A stretch of 64,000 nt of DNA from Alkalimarinus sediminis (GCF_026427595.1 NZ_CP101527.1:1-64000), one strand, 5' to 3'; counted from the first letter of the stretch, positions 1 through 11,290 are shown. Program-made: numbers and translations. Notes: generated by a model from the sequence alone, not told the origin.

Positions 1-660
1 TTTGCCCGAGAAATTAGTTCTAAACAGTTCACTTGAGTTGTTATTAACCAAATAAGATACGTTAACTAAGTAATTTCCTCGTTCAAACTGATAACGTTTA
101 GTAATCTCAACGCCACTTTCAGCAACGTATTTGAGGTCAACGATTAACTCATTCTGATCACTGGCTAACTCAAAGTGATCTTGTGTAGTTTGGTAAACAG
201 GTGTGGGACCATTTTTTGAAGCATCAAACCCGTTTCGGCCATACAAGCCACTTTCAATAGTATATTGATGACGTTGGCTGTTCTCTAGCAGCGCTAACTT
301 TTCATCCGACCCGAGTGTTTTTTGGTACTGAGTCAATAGTGCTTCAGATATGTTTCCGCCTGTCAGATCGATAGCAATATCTAATACATCAGTTTTAATA
401 CGTATTTTTTGGCTATTTGAAACTGAGCTGTTAGATACATTGCCTACTTCCGACGAAGAGAGATCTTCCGGTGTTGTAAATTCAGTATCGGTAGAAGTGA
501 CTGATGAGTTATTTGAAGCAATAGTTGAGCTTTCGATAGTTGCCACGTTAGCAGAGGGTGATGTAACGGGTTGATTACCGTAATCATCATTCCATGCTAA
601 TACCATTAGGTATGAAACAATGGCTAAGCCAATAAAAATTATACCGCGTTGTGCATCCAT
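1..660 (-). CDS. yidC: Membrane protein insertase YidC (N-terminal part, cut by window edge)
   Basis: YidC inserts and folds inner-membrane proteins, alone or with the Sec translocon. The reading frame starts with ATG at 660 on the minus strand and stays open to base 1, giving 220 residues. It opens with MDAQRGIIFIGLA, the conserved YidC start, followed by the first transmembrane helix and then a Ser/Thr/Asn-rich stretch leading into the periplasmic beta domain. The catalytic five-helix core lies beyond the window. It sits 5 bases downstream of yidD, in the usual rpmH-rnpA-yidD-yidC order. The + strand frame at 350-574 is a shadow of this gene. Confidence 0.95.
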   Translation of the reverse strand, partial: MDAQRGIIFIGLAIVSYLMVLAWNDDYGNQPVTSPSANVATIESSTIASNNSSVTSTDTEFTTPEDLSSSEVGNVSNSSVSNSQKIRIKTDVLDIAIDLTGGNISEALLTQYQKTLGSDEKLALLENSQRHQYTIESGLYGRNGFDASKNGPTPVYQTTQDHFELASDQNELIVDLKYVAESGVEITKRYQFERGNYLVNVSYLVNNNSSELFRTNFSGK

Positions 661-665
661 GGGAT

Positions 666-950
666 TCATGCTACCTGTTCTGGTTCAGGTTTGTGTTTTT
701 CAGAGCACAATGAAGAGTGCGCTTGAATACAATGATGTTGATGAGGAACGTGATCAATGCCGCCTTCAGACCAAGGGTGACACCTTAACAAACGACGTAA
801 TCCAAGATAACTGCCTTTGAGCAGTCCAAAACGTTCGATTGCTGTAAGAGTATAACTGGAACAAGAAGGATAATAACGACAATTATTGCCCAAAAAAGGA
901 CTAATGCAGTACTGATAAAACCTTACAATAAGGATTGCCAGCTTAGCCAT
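666..950 (-). CDS. yidD: Membrane protein insertion efficiency factor YidD
   Basis: Small (94 aa) membrane-associated protein that assists YidC/Sec-dependent insertion. The family signature is clear: an amphipathic N-terminus ([20 protein letters not shown]), then [11 protein letters not shown] with its conserved cysteines, the [21 protein letters not shown] region and the C-terminal HPWSEGG motif. The tail after residue 68 is His-rich and variable. The start overlaps the end of rnpA by 8 bases (943-950), so translation is probably coupled, and yidC follows after 5 bases. Confidence 0.93.
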   Translation of the reverse strand: MAKLAILIVRFYQYCISPFLGNNCRYYPSCSSYTLTAIERFGLLKGSYLGLRRLLRCHPWSEGGIDHVPHQHHCIQAHSSLCSEKHKPEPEQVA

Positions 951-1368
951 TATTCTTGACCTTTTGCTGATGGTCTGCCTGATGGGGCTTTGAACTACTT
1001 TTTAGCTTGTTGTCTATCGCACGTTTATTAAGACGCTGCCATAGGTTATCCAATTGTTTAATAATCGTTTGATTATCAAGATCAGAAACACCAAGCCTAG
1101 ATAATACAACAATATCCAGTGGTTCAATTGTATGCTGATGTAACCTGAAAGATTCTCGTACTAAACGCTTAAAACGGTTACGTTCAACCGCTTTACGAAC
1201 GTTTTTCTTAGCTACTACCAACCCTACTCTAGCCTGTTGAGTATTACTCTCTCTTGCTAAAAATAGTATATGTCGGTTCGATACTTTGCAGGTAACATCA
1301 TTAAACACATTACGATAATCCTCAGCAGATAGTAAACGAACTTGCCGAGGAAATCCGTAATGGTTCAT
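943..1368 (-). CDS. rnpA: Ribonuclease P protein component
   Basis: Protein subunit of RNase P, which binds the RNA subunit and the tRNA 5' leader during pre-tRNA maturation. The basic RNP motif is visible ([24 protein letters not shown]), together with the N-terminal [17 protein letters not shown] typical of gammaproteobacterial RnpA. I chose ATG at 1368 (MNHYGFPR); a GTG two codons upstream (1374) is also possible. The C-terminus is a Lys/Gln-rich extension. It lies 15 bases after rpmH and overlaps yidD. Confidence 0.94.
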   Translation of the reverse strand: MNHYGFPRQVRLLSAEDYRNVFNDVTCKVSNRHILFLARESNTQQARVGLVVAKKNVRKAVERNRFKRLVRESFRLHQHTIEPLDIVVLSRLGVSDLDNQTIIKQLDNLWQRLNKRAIDNKLKSSSKPHQADHQQKVKNNG

Positions 1369-1383
1369 ATACACAAGATCTTA

Positions 1384-1518
1384 TTAAGCGCTAAGACGCT
1401 TACGACCTTTTGCACGACGACGGTTGATTACGTGACGGCCATTTTTGGTAGCCATACGAGCACGGAAACCGTGGGTACGCTTACGCTTAAGAACGCTAGG
1501 TTGGAATGTTCTTTTCAT
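1384..1518 (-). CDS. rpmH: 50S ribosomal protein L34
   Basis: A 44-residue, highly basic ribosomal protein of the large subunit. Translating the minus strand from ATG at 1518 gives [20 protein letters not shown] and ends GRKRLSA, an essentially canonical L34. It is the first gene of the rpmH-rnpA-yidD-yidC cluster, transcribed away from the origin. In E. coli the rpmH promoters lie in the dnaA-side intergenic region, so the same is likely here. Confidence 0.97.
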   Translation of the reverse strand: MKRTFQPSVLKRKRTHGFRARMATKNGRHVINRRRAKGRKRLSA

Positions 1519-1651
1519 TGCTAATTCTCACAAGCTTACTAATTGGTTTTTCTATTACTAAAAAATAGGAGCGGAATTCTATTGAATTTTAGAACTTTAA
1601 TCAATGTATTAAGAAAATAAAGTATAAAAAATAAACGAATCGTTTTTTAGA

Positions 1652-1697
1652 GATCTTTTAATATATAGAAAAATATCTTTTTAAGATCTTTTGTTAT
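1652..1697. repeat. AT-rich 13-mer pair, putative DNA unwinding element
   Basis: Two direct 13-mers starting with GATCTTTT (1652-1664 and 1685-1697) lie 33 bases apart in the most AT-rich part of the origin. They resemble the E. coli 13-mer (GATCTnTTnTTTT), which melts first during initiation. Assignment rests on resemblance and position only. Confidence 0.55.
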
Positions 1698-1843
1698 GTT
1701 TATTAATATTAGTGAACAGCTTATCTGTGTAAAACATGGCTTTTTTCATTTAAAACAGAAAGATAAAGAAATGATAAAGCTATTGATAGGCTATTCATAC
1801 AGGGTGATAGAGCCTGTTAATAACCTGATAATAAAATGAGTGG

Positions 1844-1879
1844 TTACCCACAGCCATTTTTATCTTCAGGTTATCCACA
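1844..1879 (+). promoter_or_regulatory. DnaA box pair
   Basis: TTACCCACA at 1844-1852 (one mismatch to TTATCCACA) and a perfect TTATCCACA at 1871-1879 lie in the same orientation, 27 bases start to start. A third, weaker box (ATATCCACA) follows at 2000-2008. They lie between the AT-rich element and dnaA, as expected for an initiator-loading array. Confidence 0.7.
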
Positions 1880-2256
1880 GTGATATCCTGCTAGATATCC
1901 TCAAGTTAATTTTTTTGTAAATTAAGATATTTTTATTGTCTTAAAAATGTTCACAAGGTTGTTATTAAGTATGTAATTATCTGATTAATAAGATTTAAGA
2001 TATCCACAGGGTGTTTATTTCTTATTTTTTGGGGGGTAGATGAAAGTCTGCTGAAAAGGTAGAATTGGTATCAATAATAGTCACAAGAATTAAAGGTAAA
2101 CCAAACAATAGATCATTACATTCGTGTACTCGCGTTTGTCAGGTTAATAGTCAGGTAATAGGTACGTTAGAACCAAATTACCCTGGGCATGTTTGTTTTA
2201 ATGTCTACCCCAGAGCACTCTTTTCGTTTGAGCATTAATGTTTGTGCTTTGTTTAT

Positions 2257-2292
2257 CTATCTACATATAGATGTATATATACATGTAGATAG
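2257..2292. repeat. Nested palindrome upstream of dnaA
   Basis: CTATCTACAT (2257-2266) and ATGTAGATAG (2283-2292) form a perfect 10-bp inverted repeat. Inside it sits an overlapping perfect 14-bp palindrome, ATGTATATATACAT (2271-2284). The two can only form alternatively. It lies about 145 bases before the dnaA start, so it could be an operator or a structural origin element. No regulator is identified. Confidence 0.6.
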
Positions 2293-2340
2293 GAGTGACG
2301 GTTTTTAGAGGTGGACATTAACCATTAATTGATTCGGTTG

Positions 2341-2368
2341 AATGTTTTAAGGTGAATGTTTTAAGGTG
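2341..2368 (+). repeat. 14-bp perfect tandem duplication
   Basis: AATGTTTTAAGGTG occurs twice back to back (2341-2354, 2355-2368), 70 bases before dnaA. It may be a replication-slippage duplication or a paired protein-binding site. No function is assigned. Confidence 0.6.
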
Positions 2369-2437
2369 CTGGTCTGTAGCCGGTAGCCTAATTGTTTGTC
2401 GTGTTAATCATCTATATAAGATAAAGAGCTAATTATA

Positions 2438-3880
2438 GTGTCGCAAAACTTATGGGCTGAATGCCTAGAATATTTAAAAGACGAGTTTCCTTCTCAACAG
2501 TTTAATACCTGGCTTAGACCATTGCAGGCTGAAACTAAAGATAATGAGATTTGTCTCTATGCGCCTAATAAGTTTGTGTTGGATTGGGTTTCTGAAAAAT
2601 ATGTCAACCGAATCAAAGAGTTATTAAAAGATTTGGTTGATGGACAGCCTCCTGGGCTTAGCTTAAAGATTGGTACTGCAAGCACTAGTTCTTCTAATGA
2701 AGAAGAGCAACCTAGTTTAAAGCCAACAAAACAGAGCAAAACAGATCTCGATAGTCGTAAAAAGTCGACCGAAGAGGCCAAACAACCTTCTCGCGCATAT
2801 GGTAGTGACTCGTCTGATAAAAAGGAGCGCTCTGTTGAGGTTGAAGGCTCGATTAAACATCAGAGCTTTCTTAACTCCACTTTTACATTCGATACCTTTG
2901 TTGAAGGTAAATCTAACCAATTGGCACGTGCTGCATCTGTACAAGTAGCTGAAAACCCAGGTAGTGCTTATAACCCACTGTTTCTTTATGGTGGTGTGGG
3001 TTTAGGTAAAACCCATTTAATGCATGCGGTCGGTAATGAAATCATCAAGAAAAACCCAAATGCAAAAGTGGTTTATCTTCACTCAGAACGTTTTGTTGCT
3101 GATATGGTTAAGGCGTTGCAGTTGAATGCGATTAACGAATTTAAACGCTTTTATCGTTCTGTCGATGCCCTATTAATCGATGATATACAGTTTTTTGCAC
3201 GCAAAGAGCGCTCGCAGGAAGAGTTTTTTCACACCTTTAACGCATTGTTAGAGGGGGGGAAGCAGATGATTTTAACCTGTGACCGTTACCCGAAAGAAAT
3301 AGATGATATGGAAGAGCGACTCAAGTCCCGATTTGGTTGGGGTCTTCCTGTTATGGTTGAGCCGCCAGAGCTTGAAACTCGCGTAGCTATATTGATGAAA
3401 AAAGCGGAACAGACGAATGTACGCTTAAACAGCGAATCAGCTTTCTTTATTGCTCAAAAAATAAGGTCTAATGTTCGAGAACTTGAAGGCGCGTTAAAGT
3501 TAGTTGCGGCCAATGCTCACTTTACCGGGCAAGAGATTACACCTCCATTTATCAGGGAGTGTTTGAAAGATCTATTAGCATTGCATGAAAAGCAGGTTAG
3601 TATCGACAACATTCAACGCACCGTGGCAGAGTATTATAAAATCAAAGTCGCAGATCTTTTGTCTAAAAGAAGAACTCGCTCTATTACAAGACCAAGACAA
3701 GTGGCAATGGCGTTATCTAAAGAGCTGACCAATCATAGTCTTCCTGAAATAGGGGATGCATTTGGTGGGCGTGATCACACCACTGTTTTGCACGCATGTA
3801 AAAAAATAGTAGAGTTGCAAGAAACAGATCCTAGCATTAGAGAAGACTATCAGAATTTTTTACGAACACTAACGACCTAG
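2438..3880 (+). CDS. dnaA: Chromosomal replication initiator protein DnaA
   Basis: AAA+ ATPase that binds DnaA boxes, melts oriC and loads DnaB. The 480 residues show the N-terminal DnaB-interacting domain (about 1-85), a Ser/Lys-rich linker (about 86-145), the AAA+ core with Walker A GGVGLGKT (185-192) and Walker B LLIDDIQF (245-252), and C-terminal DNA-binding domain IV with the signature [15 protein letters not shown]. The start is GTG at 2438, giving [13 protein letters not shown] as in relatives. A TTGTTT (2392-2397), 17 bases, TATAAG (2415-2420) combination may be a promoter close to the start. dnaN follows after 52 bases. Confidence 0.98.
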   Translation: MSQNLWAECLEYLKDEFPSQQFNTWLRPLQAETKDNEICLYAPNKFVLDWVSEKYVNRIKELLKDLVDGQPPGLSLKIGTASTSSSNEEEQPSLKPTKQSKTDLDSRKKSTEEAKQPSRAYGSDSSDKKERSVEVEGSIKHQSFLNSTFTFDTFVEGKSNQLARAASVQVAENPGSAYNPLFLYGGVGLGKTHLMHAVGNEIIKKNPNAKVVYLHSERFVADMVKALQLNAINEFKRFYRSVDALLIDDIQFFARKERSQEEFFHTFNALLEGGKQMILTCDRYPKEIDDMEERLKSRFGWGLPVMVEPPELETRVAILMKKAEQTNVRLNSESAFFIAQKIRSNVRELEGALKLVAANAHFTGQEITPPFIRECLKDLLALHEKQVSIDNIQRTVAEYYKIKVADLLSKRRTRSITRPRQVAMALSKELTNHSLPEIGDAFGGRDHTTVLHACKKIVELQETDPSIREDYQNFLRTLTT

Positions 3881-3932
3881 TGGTCAAACGAATAACCATT
3901 TAACGATAAGAGTCGAGAAGAGCTGATTCACT

Positions 3933-5039
3933 ATGAAGCTGATAATAAGCCGAGAAGCACTCCTTGCACCATTACAATCTATTTCTGGTGTGGTAGAGAA
4001 AAAGCAGACAATGCCTGTTTTGTCTAACATTTTAATGGTGGCTAACCAAGGCGAACTTAGACTAACAGGCACTAATATGGAAGTTGAACTGGTCTGTAAT
4101 ATAGATCAGGTTGATGTCGAGACGCCCGGACAAATAACTGTGCCTGCCCGAAAGTTATCTGATATCTGTCGTTCTCTTTCAGAACAGGCTGTATTGGAGT
4201 TGAGTGTTGAAGGTGAGAGGCTTCATGTTCGCGCTGGAAAAAGTCATTTTACACTTTCTACTTTGCCTGCAGAACACTTTCCAAATATCGAGGAGAGTCA
4301 GCAAGATATTAGTATGACGCTTCCACAGGCTGATTTTAAAAAGATGCTTGAGGCAACATCGTTTGCCATGGCGCAACAAGATGTTCGTTACTATCTAAAT
4401 GGTATGCTGTTAGAGATGAGCGCAACCTCTATTCGAGCGGTCGCGACTGATGGACACCGTTTAGCGATGTCGAGCATTGATGTTATTGGTACAACTTTTG
4501 AGAACAACCGTCAGGTTATCGTACCAAGAAAAGGTATATTAGAGTTAGCCCGTTTGTTAACGGACGCGGAAGGAACGATCAACATATCATTTAGTGATAG
4601 TCATGTACGTTCAGAAATCGGATCTTACATATTTACATCAAAATTAATTGAAGGGAAATTCCCTGATTACAATCGTGTTATCCCTAGAGGTGGCGATAAA
4701 ATTGTAATTGCAGATCGTGTAGAACTAAAAAATATGTTTATGCGGGCAGGCATTTTATCTCACGAAAATATTAGAGGCGTTAGGTTGCAGCTATCTGATA
4801 ATCAACTGCAGGTATTTGCTAATAACCCTGAACATGAGCAAGCAGAAGATAGCTTATCTGTCGCCTACCATGGTGAGCCACTGCAGGTTGGGTTTAATGT
4901 TGGGTATCTAATTGATGTGATGGGTGTTATCAATGACGAGCAGGTCAAGTTGACGCTATCTAACCCCAATGCCAGTGCGTTAATCGAGTCAACAGAAGAG
5001 AGTAATAGTCTTTATGTTGTGATGCCTATGCGTCTGTAA
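3933..5039 (+). CDS. dnaN: DNA polymerase III beta subunit (sliding clamp)
   Basis: Processivity clamp that encircles DNA as a dimer and tethers Pol III and other partners. The 368 aa match the family length, and the start MKLIISREALLAPLQSISGV and the C-terminal VVMPMRL are typical; the C-terminus forms part of the partner-binding pocket. It lies downstream of dnaA, probably in the same operon. Unusually, it is separated from recF by two additional genes. Confidence 0.97.
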   Translation: MKLIISREALLAPLQSISGVVEKKQTMPVLSNILMVANQGELRLTGTNMEVELVCNIDQVDVETPGQITVPARKLSDICRSLSEQAVLELSVEGERLHVRAGKSHFTLSTLPAEHFPNIEESQQDISMTLPQADFKKMLEATSFAMAQQDVRYYLNGMLLEMSATSIRAVATDGHRLAMSSIDVIGTTFENNRQVIVPRKGILELARLLTDAEGTINISFSDSHVRSEIGSYIFTSKLIEGKFPDYNRVIPRGGDKIVIADRVELKNMFMRAGILSHENIRGVRLQLSDNQLQVFANNPEHEQAEDSLSVAYHGEPLQVGFNVGYLIDVMGVINDEQVKLTLSNPNASALIESTEESNSLYVVMPMRL

Positions 5040-5093
5040 GCTAGTCAGAATAAATTGGGTCAATAGTAAATCAATGGAAGTAGGATTAGGGAA

Positions 5094-6371
5094 ATGAAGG
5101 ATACGTTTATAAATACAGTCAAGGGAGCCATGCGTGTTGGGCAAACGGCTGCTGTGTTATCTAAAACCGGCGTTAATTGGTTGCGAGGTGATCGCCCCCC
5201 TACTCCACGTTTATTACGAAAAACCTTTGAAGAGTTAGGTGCTACCTATATAAAGTTAGGGCAGTTTATAGCTAGCTCTCCTACGTTTTTTCCACAAGAC
5301 TATGTAGAAGAGTTTCAGTTTTGTTTAGATAAAACAAAATCGTTACCTTTTAGCGTTATGAGAAAAATTCTAGTAGAAGAGTTAGATAGGCCACTCAATG
5401 AAATTTACCGAGAGATTGACCCAGAGCCTTTAGCTTCTGCATCTATCGCTCAAGTTCACGCGGCTAAACTGATCACCGGTGAAGACGTTGTAATAAAAAT
5501 CCAAAAGCCGGGCGTGTCTAACGTATTGTTGACCGACCTTAACTTTCTATATGTATCGTCACGAATTATTGAGTATTTAGCACCTAAACTATCTTGGACC
5601 TCTCTATCGGGTATCGTACAAGAAATTCAGCGTACCATGATGGAAGAGTGTGACTTTATAAAAGAGTCGAACAACTTAAAAGAGTTTAAGCAGTTTCTAT
5701 TAGAGACAGATAACCATGATGCAGTAGTGCCTAAGGTATATGATCACGCAACCACTCGAAGAGTGTTAACAATGGAACGCTTCTACGGGGTTCCTCTGAC
5801 TGATCTTGATACCATTAGACGTTATTGTAGCGACCCCGAGAAAACCCTTATAACTGCGATGAATACCTGGTTTGCCAGTTTAACTCAATGTAATTTCTTT
5901 CATGCTGATGTTCATGCCGGAAACCTAATGGTGCTAGAAGATGGCCGTATAGGGTTTATTGATTTTGGAATTGTCGGCAGAATTGGCAAAGGTACTTGGA
6001 CCTCTGTTTCTGACTTTATATCAGCGGTGATGGTAGGCGATTTTGAAGGAATGGCGTCTGCTATGGTTGGGATTGGTGTGACTGATGCGAATGTTAATAT
6101 TCAAAACCTAGCGAATGATATCAGATCTCTCTATCAGCGAATGGACTCAATGGCACCTGATTATACGGTTTTAGAAGATTCAAATAAAAATGAAGATGAG
6201 ATTAATAACATCCTGATGGATATGGTAAAGGTTGGAGAGCAGCATGGCATTCACTTCCCTCGAGAGTTTGCATTGTTGATGAAACAGTTTCTATACTTCG
6301 ATCGGTATGTGCATATACTCGCGCCAGAGCTTGATATGTTTGTCGATAATCGATTGAACATGTTGCATTAG
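5094..6371 (+). CDS. ABC1/UbiB-family atypical kinase-like protein
   Basis: 425-residue member of the ABC1/ADCK/UbiB family, whose members support ubiquinone or other isoprenoid lipid metabolism through an atypical kinase/ATPase fold. Visible motifs are KLGQ (54-57), the Ala-rich loop ASASIAQVH (114-122), the lysine strand VIKIQKPG (133-140), the HADVHAGN loop (270-277) and DFG (290-292). It is shorter than UbiB of ubiquinone synthesis (about 540 aa), and I see no C-terminal pair of membrane helices, so it is probably a paralogue rather than UbiB. It follows dnaN by 54 bases and ends at a strong hairpin (6396-6438). Confidence 0.85.
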   Translation: MKDTFINTVKGAMRVGQTAAVLSKTGVNWLRGDRPPTPRLLRKTFEELGATYIKLGQFIASSPTFFPQDYVEEFQFCLDKTKSLPFSVMRKILVEELDRPLNEIYREIDPEPLASASIAQVHAAKLITGEDVVIKIQKPGVSNVLLTDLNFLYVSSRIIEYLAPKLSWTSLSGIVQEIQRTMMEECDFIKESNNLKEFKQFLLETDNHDAVVPKVYDHATTRRVLTMERFYGVPLTDLDTIRRYCSDPEKTLITAMNTWFASLTQCNFFHADVHAGNLMVLEDGRIGFIDFGIVGRIGKGTWTSVSDFISAVMVGDFEGMASAMVGIGVTDANVNIQNLANDIRSLYQRMDSMAPDYTVLEDSNKNEDEINNILMDMVKVGEQHGIHFPREFALLMKQFLYFDRYVHILAPELDMFVDNRLNMLH

Positions 6372-6395
6372 TGAGAGCTTTATAGATTTACAAAC

Positions 6396-6438
6396 AAGAC
6401 TAAAAAAGCCAGTCAAATTGACTGGCTTTTTTAGTCTT
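6396..6438. terminator. Strong symmetrical intrinsic terminator
   Basis: A perfect 21-bp inverted repeat (6396-6416 and 6418-6438) around one central base. The GC-rich inner stem AGCCAGTC/GACTGGCT is flanked by an A-tract on the left and a T-tract on the right, so it can work on either strand. It follows the ABC1 gene and separates dnaA-dnaN-ABC1 from the GST-like/recF/gyrB group. Confidence 0.9.
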
Positions 6439-6566
6439 GGGTGCATGCAATAGAAACGTTAGAATATTTCGAAAAGCTAGACTTGTGGTTAATGTTTATT
6501 GTGTTGTTTTCTAATAGAATGAAGACTTTATCAATCAATACCTGATATGTCCGAAGGGTGCTAATA

Positions 6567-7313
6567 ATGTTGTCACTAGCTCGCGCAACTATTGCGTCAA
6601 CACTTTCAATGTGGAGAGGCACAGCAACGACACAGCTAGGTGAACGACCTCAAAAGAGATTACATCTTTATGACATAGAGGGTTGCCCTTATTGTAAGCT
6701 CGTTCGTGAAGCAATGACTGAGCTAGATCTTGATGTCGTGATATATCCCTGCCCTAAAGGAGGAGTAAGATTTAGAAATAGTGCGATTAAAATAGGGGGG
6801 CAAGAACAATTCCCTTATTTAATAGACCCTAACCGAGCTGTTTCACTCTATGAATCTAACGACATCATTCAATACCTTTTTCGTTATTACGGTAAAGGTG
6901 ATATACCAAAACGGTGGCAGCGTCGTTATTCAAATGCGTTAAGCTCAATTGCGTCTAGTGTTGTTCGGTTTGGTGCGGGAATGTACCATCGACCATCAAA
7001 GTCGCCTGCTATGATGTTAGAGCTTTATAGTTTTGAATCTAACCCATTTGTTAAGCCTGTGAGAGAACGTTTGTGTGAGTTAGAAATCCCCTATATATTG
7101 CATAACGTTGGTCGTAATCAGGTTTTTGATTACTTAATACCGGTAGTCCGTGACCGTATTTTTTCTTTTAATAGCAACCGAGAAAAGAATAGAACTTTAG
7201 CAAACAACAGCGGTGTTATCATGACGCCCTATCTGGTTGACCCTAATACAGGAGTTGAACTGTCTGACTCTGAATCAATTTGTAACTACCTTATTCAACA
7301 GTATGCTGTTTAG
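6567..7313 (+). CDS. Protein with two tandem GST N-terminal (thioredoxin-fold) domains
   Basis: About 248 residues. After a basic leader come two glutaredoxin/GST-N-like domains in tandem: the first (about 33-110) begins LHLYDIEGCPYCKLVREAM with a CPYC redox motif and contains FPYLIDPN plus YESNDIIQYL; the second (about 150-245) begins LELYSFESNPFVKPVRE, lacks the cysteines, and repeats the TPYLVDPN and DSESICNYLIQQY pattern. No GST C-terminal helical domain is visible. I prefer ATG at 6567, 8 bases after a GAAGGG ribosome-binding site; a GTG at 6558 is an alternative. recF follows after 9 bases, suggesting cotranscription. Confidence 0.85.
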   Translation: MLSLARATIASTLSMWRGTATTQLGERPQKRLHLYDIEGCPYCKLVREAMTELDLDVVIYPCPKGGVRFRNSAIKIGGQEQFPYLIDPNRAVSLYESNDIIQYLFRYYGKGDIPKRWQRRYSNALSSIASSVVRFGAGMYHRPSKSPAMMLELYSFESNPFVKPVRERLCELEIPYILHNVGRNQVFDYLIPVVRDRIFSFNSNREKNRTLANNSGVIMTPYLVDPNTGVELSDSESICNYLIQQYAV

Positions 7314-7322
7314 AACTTTCTG

Positions 7323-8414
7323 ATGCCTTACCAATCTATTGTAATTAGCAAATTTCGTAACCTAGCAGATCAACGACTTGAATTGTCGCCGCTGATTAAT
7401 ATAGTTGATGGTAAGAATGGAAGTGGGAAGTCTAGTTTAATAGAGTCCCTTTACTATTTATCAGTTGGTAAATCTTTTCGAAGTTCAAAGCTCGATTCTA
7501 TCATTGAGCATAACTCATCTGGTTTTACACTATTCTCTGTAACCGGCGATGACAATAGTCACCAACATCGTGTTGGTATTTCTCGAGAAAAGAATAAACC
7601 TGCGCTTATTAAAATAGACGGTGAGTTTATTAGAAGTGCTATTCAGTTAGCGACGATAACGCCAACGCTTGTTATAGAACCAGAAACCTTCGACCTATTA
7701 GATGGAGGCCCCAATAATCGAAGACGTTATATGGATTGGGGAGTGTTCCACGTGGAACATCGCTTCTCTGAAGTCTGGAGGCGCTATACAAAGAGTTTAA
7801 AACAGCGGAATACATTGCTACGACGTGGTAGAATAGATCGTTCGTTATTGGCTCCCTGGGACGGCCAGATGGCTACTACCGCAGCGATGATTGATCAGTA
7901 TCGAAATGACTATATTATGTCGTTGGTGCCAGTAATAAATGATATTCTAAAGTCTCTAAATCAAACTATAGATATCGATATAAGTTACTATAGAGGATGG
8001 GATAAAAAGACGGACTACAAGACGATTCTCGAAGATAGTATAGAGCGAGATATCAGGTCTGGATTTACCCATCAAGGCCCACATCGGGCTGATATAAGAA
8101 TAAAGGTTAACGGAAGGTTTGCAGATGAAGTGCTATCCCGTGGCCAAAAAAAGATACTAATTTTTGCGATGATTTTGGCTCAGGGTGCTTTTCTAAGTAA
8201 ACTATTAGGTCGTAAATCAGTCTACTTAATTGATGATATCAGCGCAGAGTTAGATATCGAACATCGCAAAAATGTGTGTTCATATTTAGAGAAACTTGAA
8301 AGTCAGGTTGTGTTAACAGTAGTCGATATAGATTCAGTGTTACCTCTCTTTCGAAAAGATACTGAATTAAGAATGTTCCACGTGGAACATGGTAAGGTTT
8401 CTCAAGTTAATTAA
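7323..8414 (+). CDS. recF: DNA replication and repair protein RecF
   Basis: SMC-like ATPase that works with RecO and RecR to load RecA at single-strand gaps. The 363 aa contain Walker A GKNGSGKSS (30-38), the signature region VLSRGQKK and Walker B VYLIDDISAEL. The coding sequence holds two copies of a perfect parS palindrome, each encoding FHVEH (residues 142-146 and 352-356), the second near the C-terminus. The gene lies between the double GST-N gene and gyrB. Confidence 0.96.
   Translation: MPYQSIVISKFRNLADQRLELSPLINIVDGKNGSGKSSLIESLYYLSVGKSFRSSKLDSIIEHNSSGFTLFSVTGDDNSHQHRVGISREKNKPALIKIDGEFIRSAIQLATITPTLVIEPETFDLLDGGPNNRRRYMDWGVFHVEHRFSEVWRRYTKSLKQRNTLLRRGRIDRSLLAPWDGQMATTAAMIDQYRNDYIMSLVPVINDILKSLNQTIDIDISYYRGWDKKTDYKTILEDSIERDIRSGFTHQGPHRADIRIKVNGRFADEVLSRGQKKILIFAMILAQGAFLSKLLGRKSVYLIDDISAELDIEHRKNVCSYLEKLESQVVLTVVDIDSVLPLFRKDTELRMFHVEHGKVSQVN
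7744..7759. promoter_or_regulatory. parS centromere site 1
   Basis: TGTTCCACGTGGAACA, a perfect 16-bp palindrome identical to the parS form used by ParB in pseudomonads and close to the bacterial consensus TGTTTCACGTGAAACA. It lies about 5.9 kb from the origin boxes, inside recF. ParB binds such sites, spreads, and loads SMC for chromosome segregation. Confidence 0.92.
8374..8389. promoter_or_regulatory. parS centromere site 2
   Basis: Second exact copy of TGTTCCACGTGGAACA, 630 bp after the first and 25 bases before the end of recF. The same reading frame is used, so both encode FHVEH. I found no third copy in the window. parAB are not in the window and usually lie beyond yidC. Confidence 0.92.
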
Positions 8415-8493
8415 GTTATTTAGCGTACGTGTTATACCCTTTTCAGTATCGCAATGTACGCAGCATAAGCACGCCTTAGGAGCGTTACAATAG

Positions 8494-10914
<2,421 letters not shown>

Positions 10915-11290
10915 TACCGAGTTGTGTCGGTTAACACATTGTTGCTTTTCACTTTGGATGAAATAAAATCTCACTAACGTGAAATCCCGTCTCATCTAAA
11001 ATGAAATATCTGTGGATACGTTATAGTTATCCATAAAAAAGGCCCTTTAAGGGCCTTTTTTCGTTATAACATGCTAGTCTGCTGTTGGCACATTATAGCC
11101 GTTCCAGCGTCACTCCCGCCTTTAGGGTAATACAATGATACTGATTTATCATCCATGTGTTGGAGCGCTTCTAAACCGCAACTCTTCCCTACCCAATATT
11201 ATATCCCGTGAAGCCCTGCCCATAACTTAAGATGTTTTAGAACTATAATCTACAATCTTCACCACCAATTACTCTTAGGGATAACGTTTT
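10915..11290. other. Intergenic region between gyrB and the PEP-CTERM gene
   Basis: 376 bases without a supportable gene. It contains the gyrB terminator at 11035-11061. The rest (11062-11290) presumably carries the promoter of the downstream gene, but I see no convincing -35/-10 pair. Confidence 0.6.
11035..11061 (+). terminator. gyrB intrinsic terminator
   Basis: AAAAAAGGCCCTT (11035-11047), a single base, then AAGGGCCTTTTTT (11049-11061): a 13-bp stem with a GC core and a six-T tail, located 121 bases after the gyrB stop. Confidence 0.9.

Larger units (their letters stand above)
1519..2437. other. oriC: Chromosomal replication origin region (oriC)
   Basis: This 919-base gene-free stretch between divergent rpmH and dnaA is the expected oriC site in Pseudomonas-like bacteria. 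The part next to rpmH (about 1540-1720) is very AT-rich and holds two 13-mers resembling the E. coli unwinding repeats: GATCTTTTAATAT at 1652-1664 and GATCTTTTGTTAT at 1685-1697. Further in are DnaA-box-like 9-mers: TTACCCACA at 1844-1852, a perfect TTATCCACA at 1871-1879 and ATATCCACA at 2000-2008. The half nearer dnaA (2041-2437) has no clear boxes but contains a nested palindrome and a 14-bp tandem repeat, and probably the dnaA promoter. Confidence 0.88.

Noticed and set aside
350-820. Plus-strand frames at 350-574 and 620-820
   Set aside because: They are shadows of yidC and yidD, whose minus-strand frames show clear family motifs.
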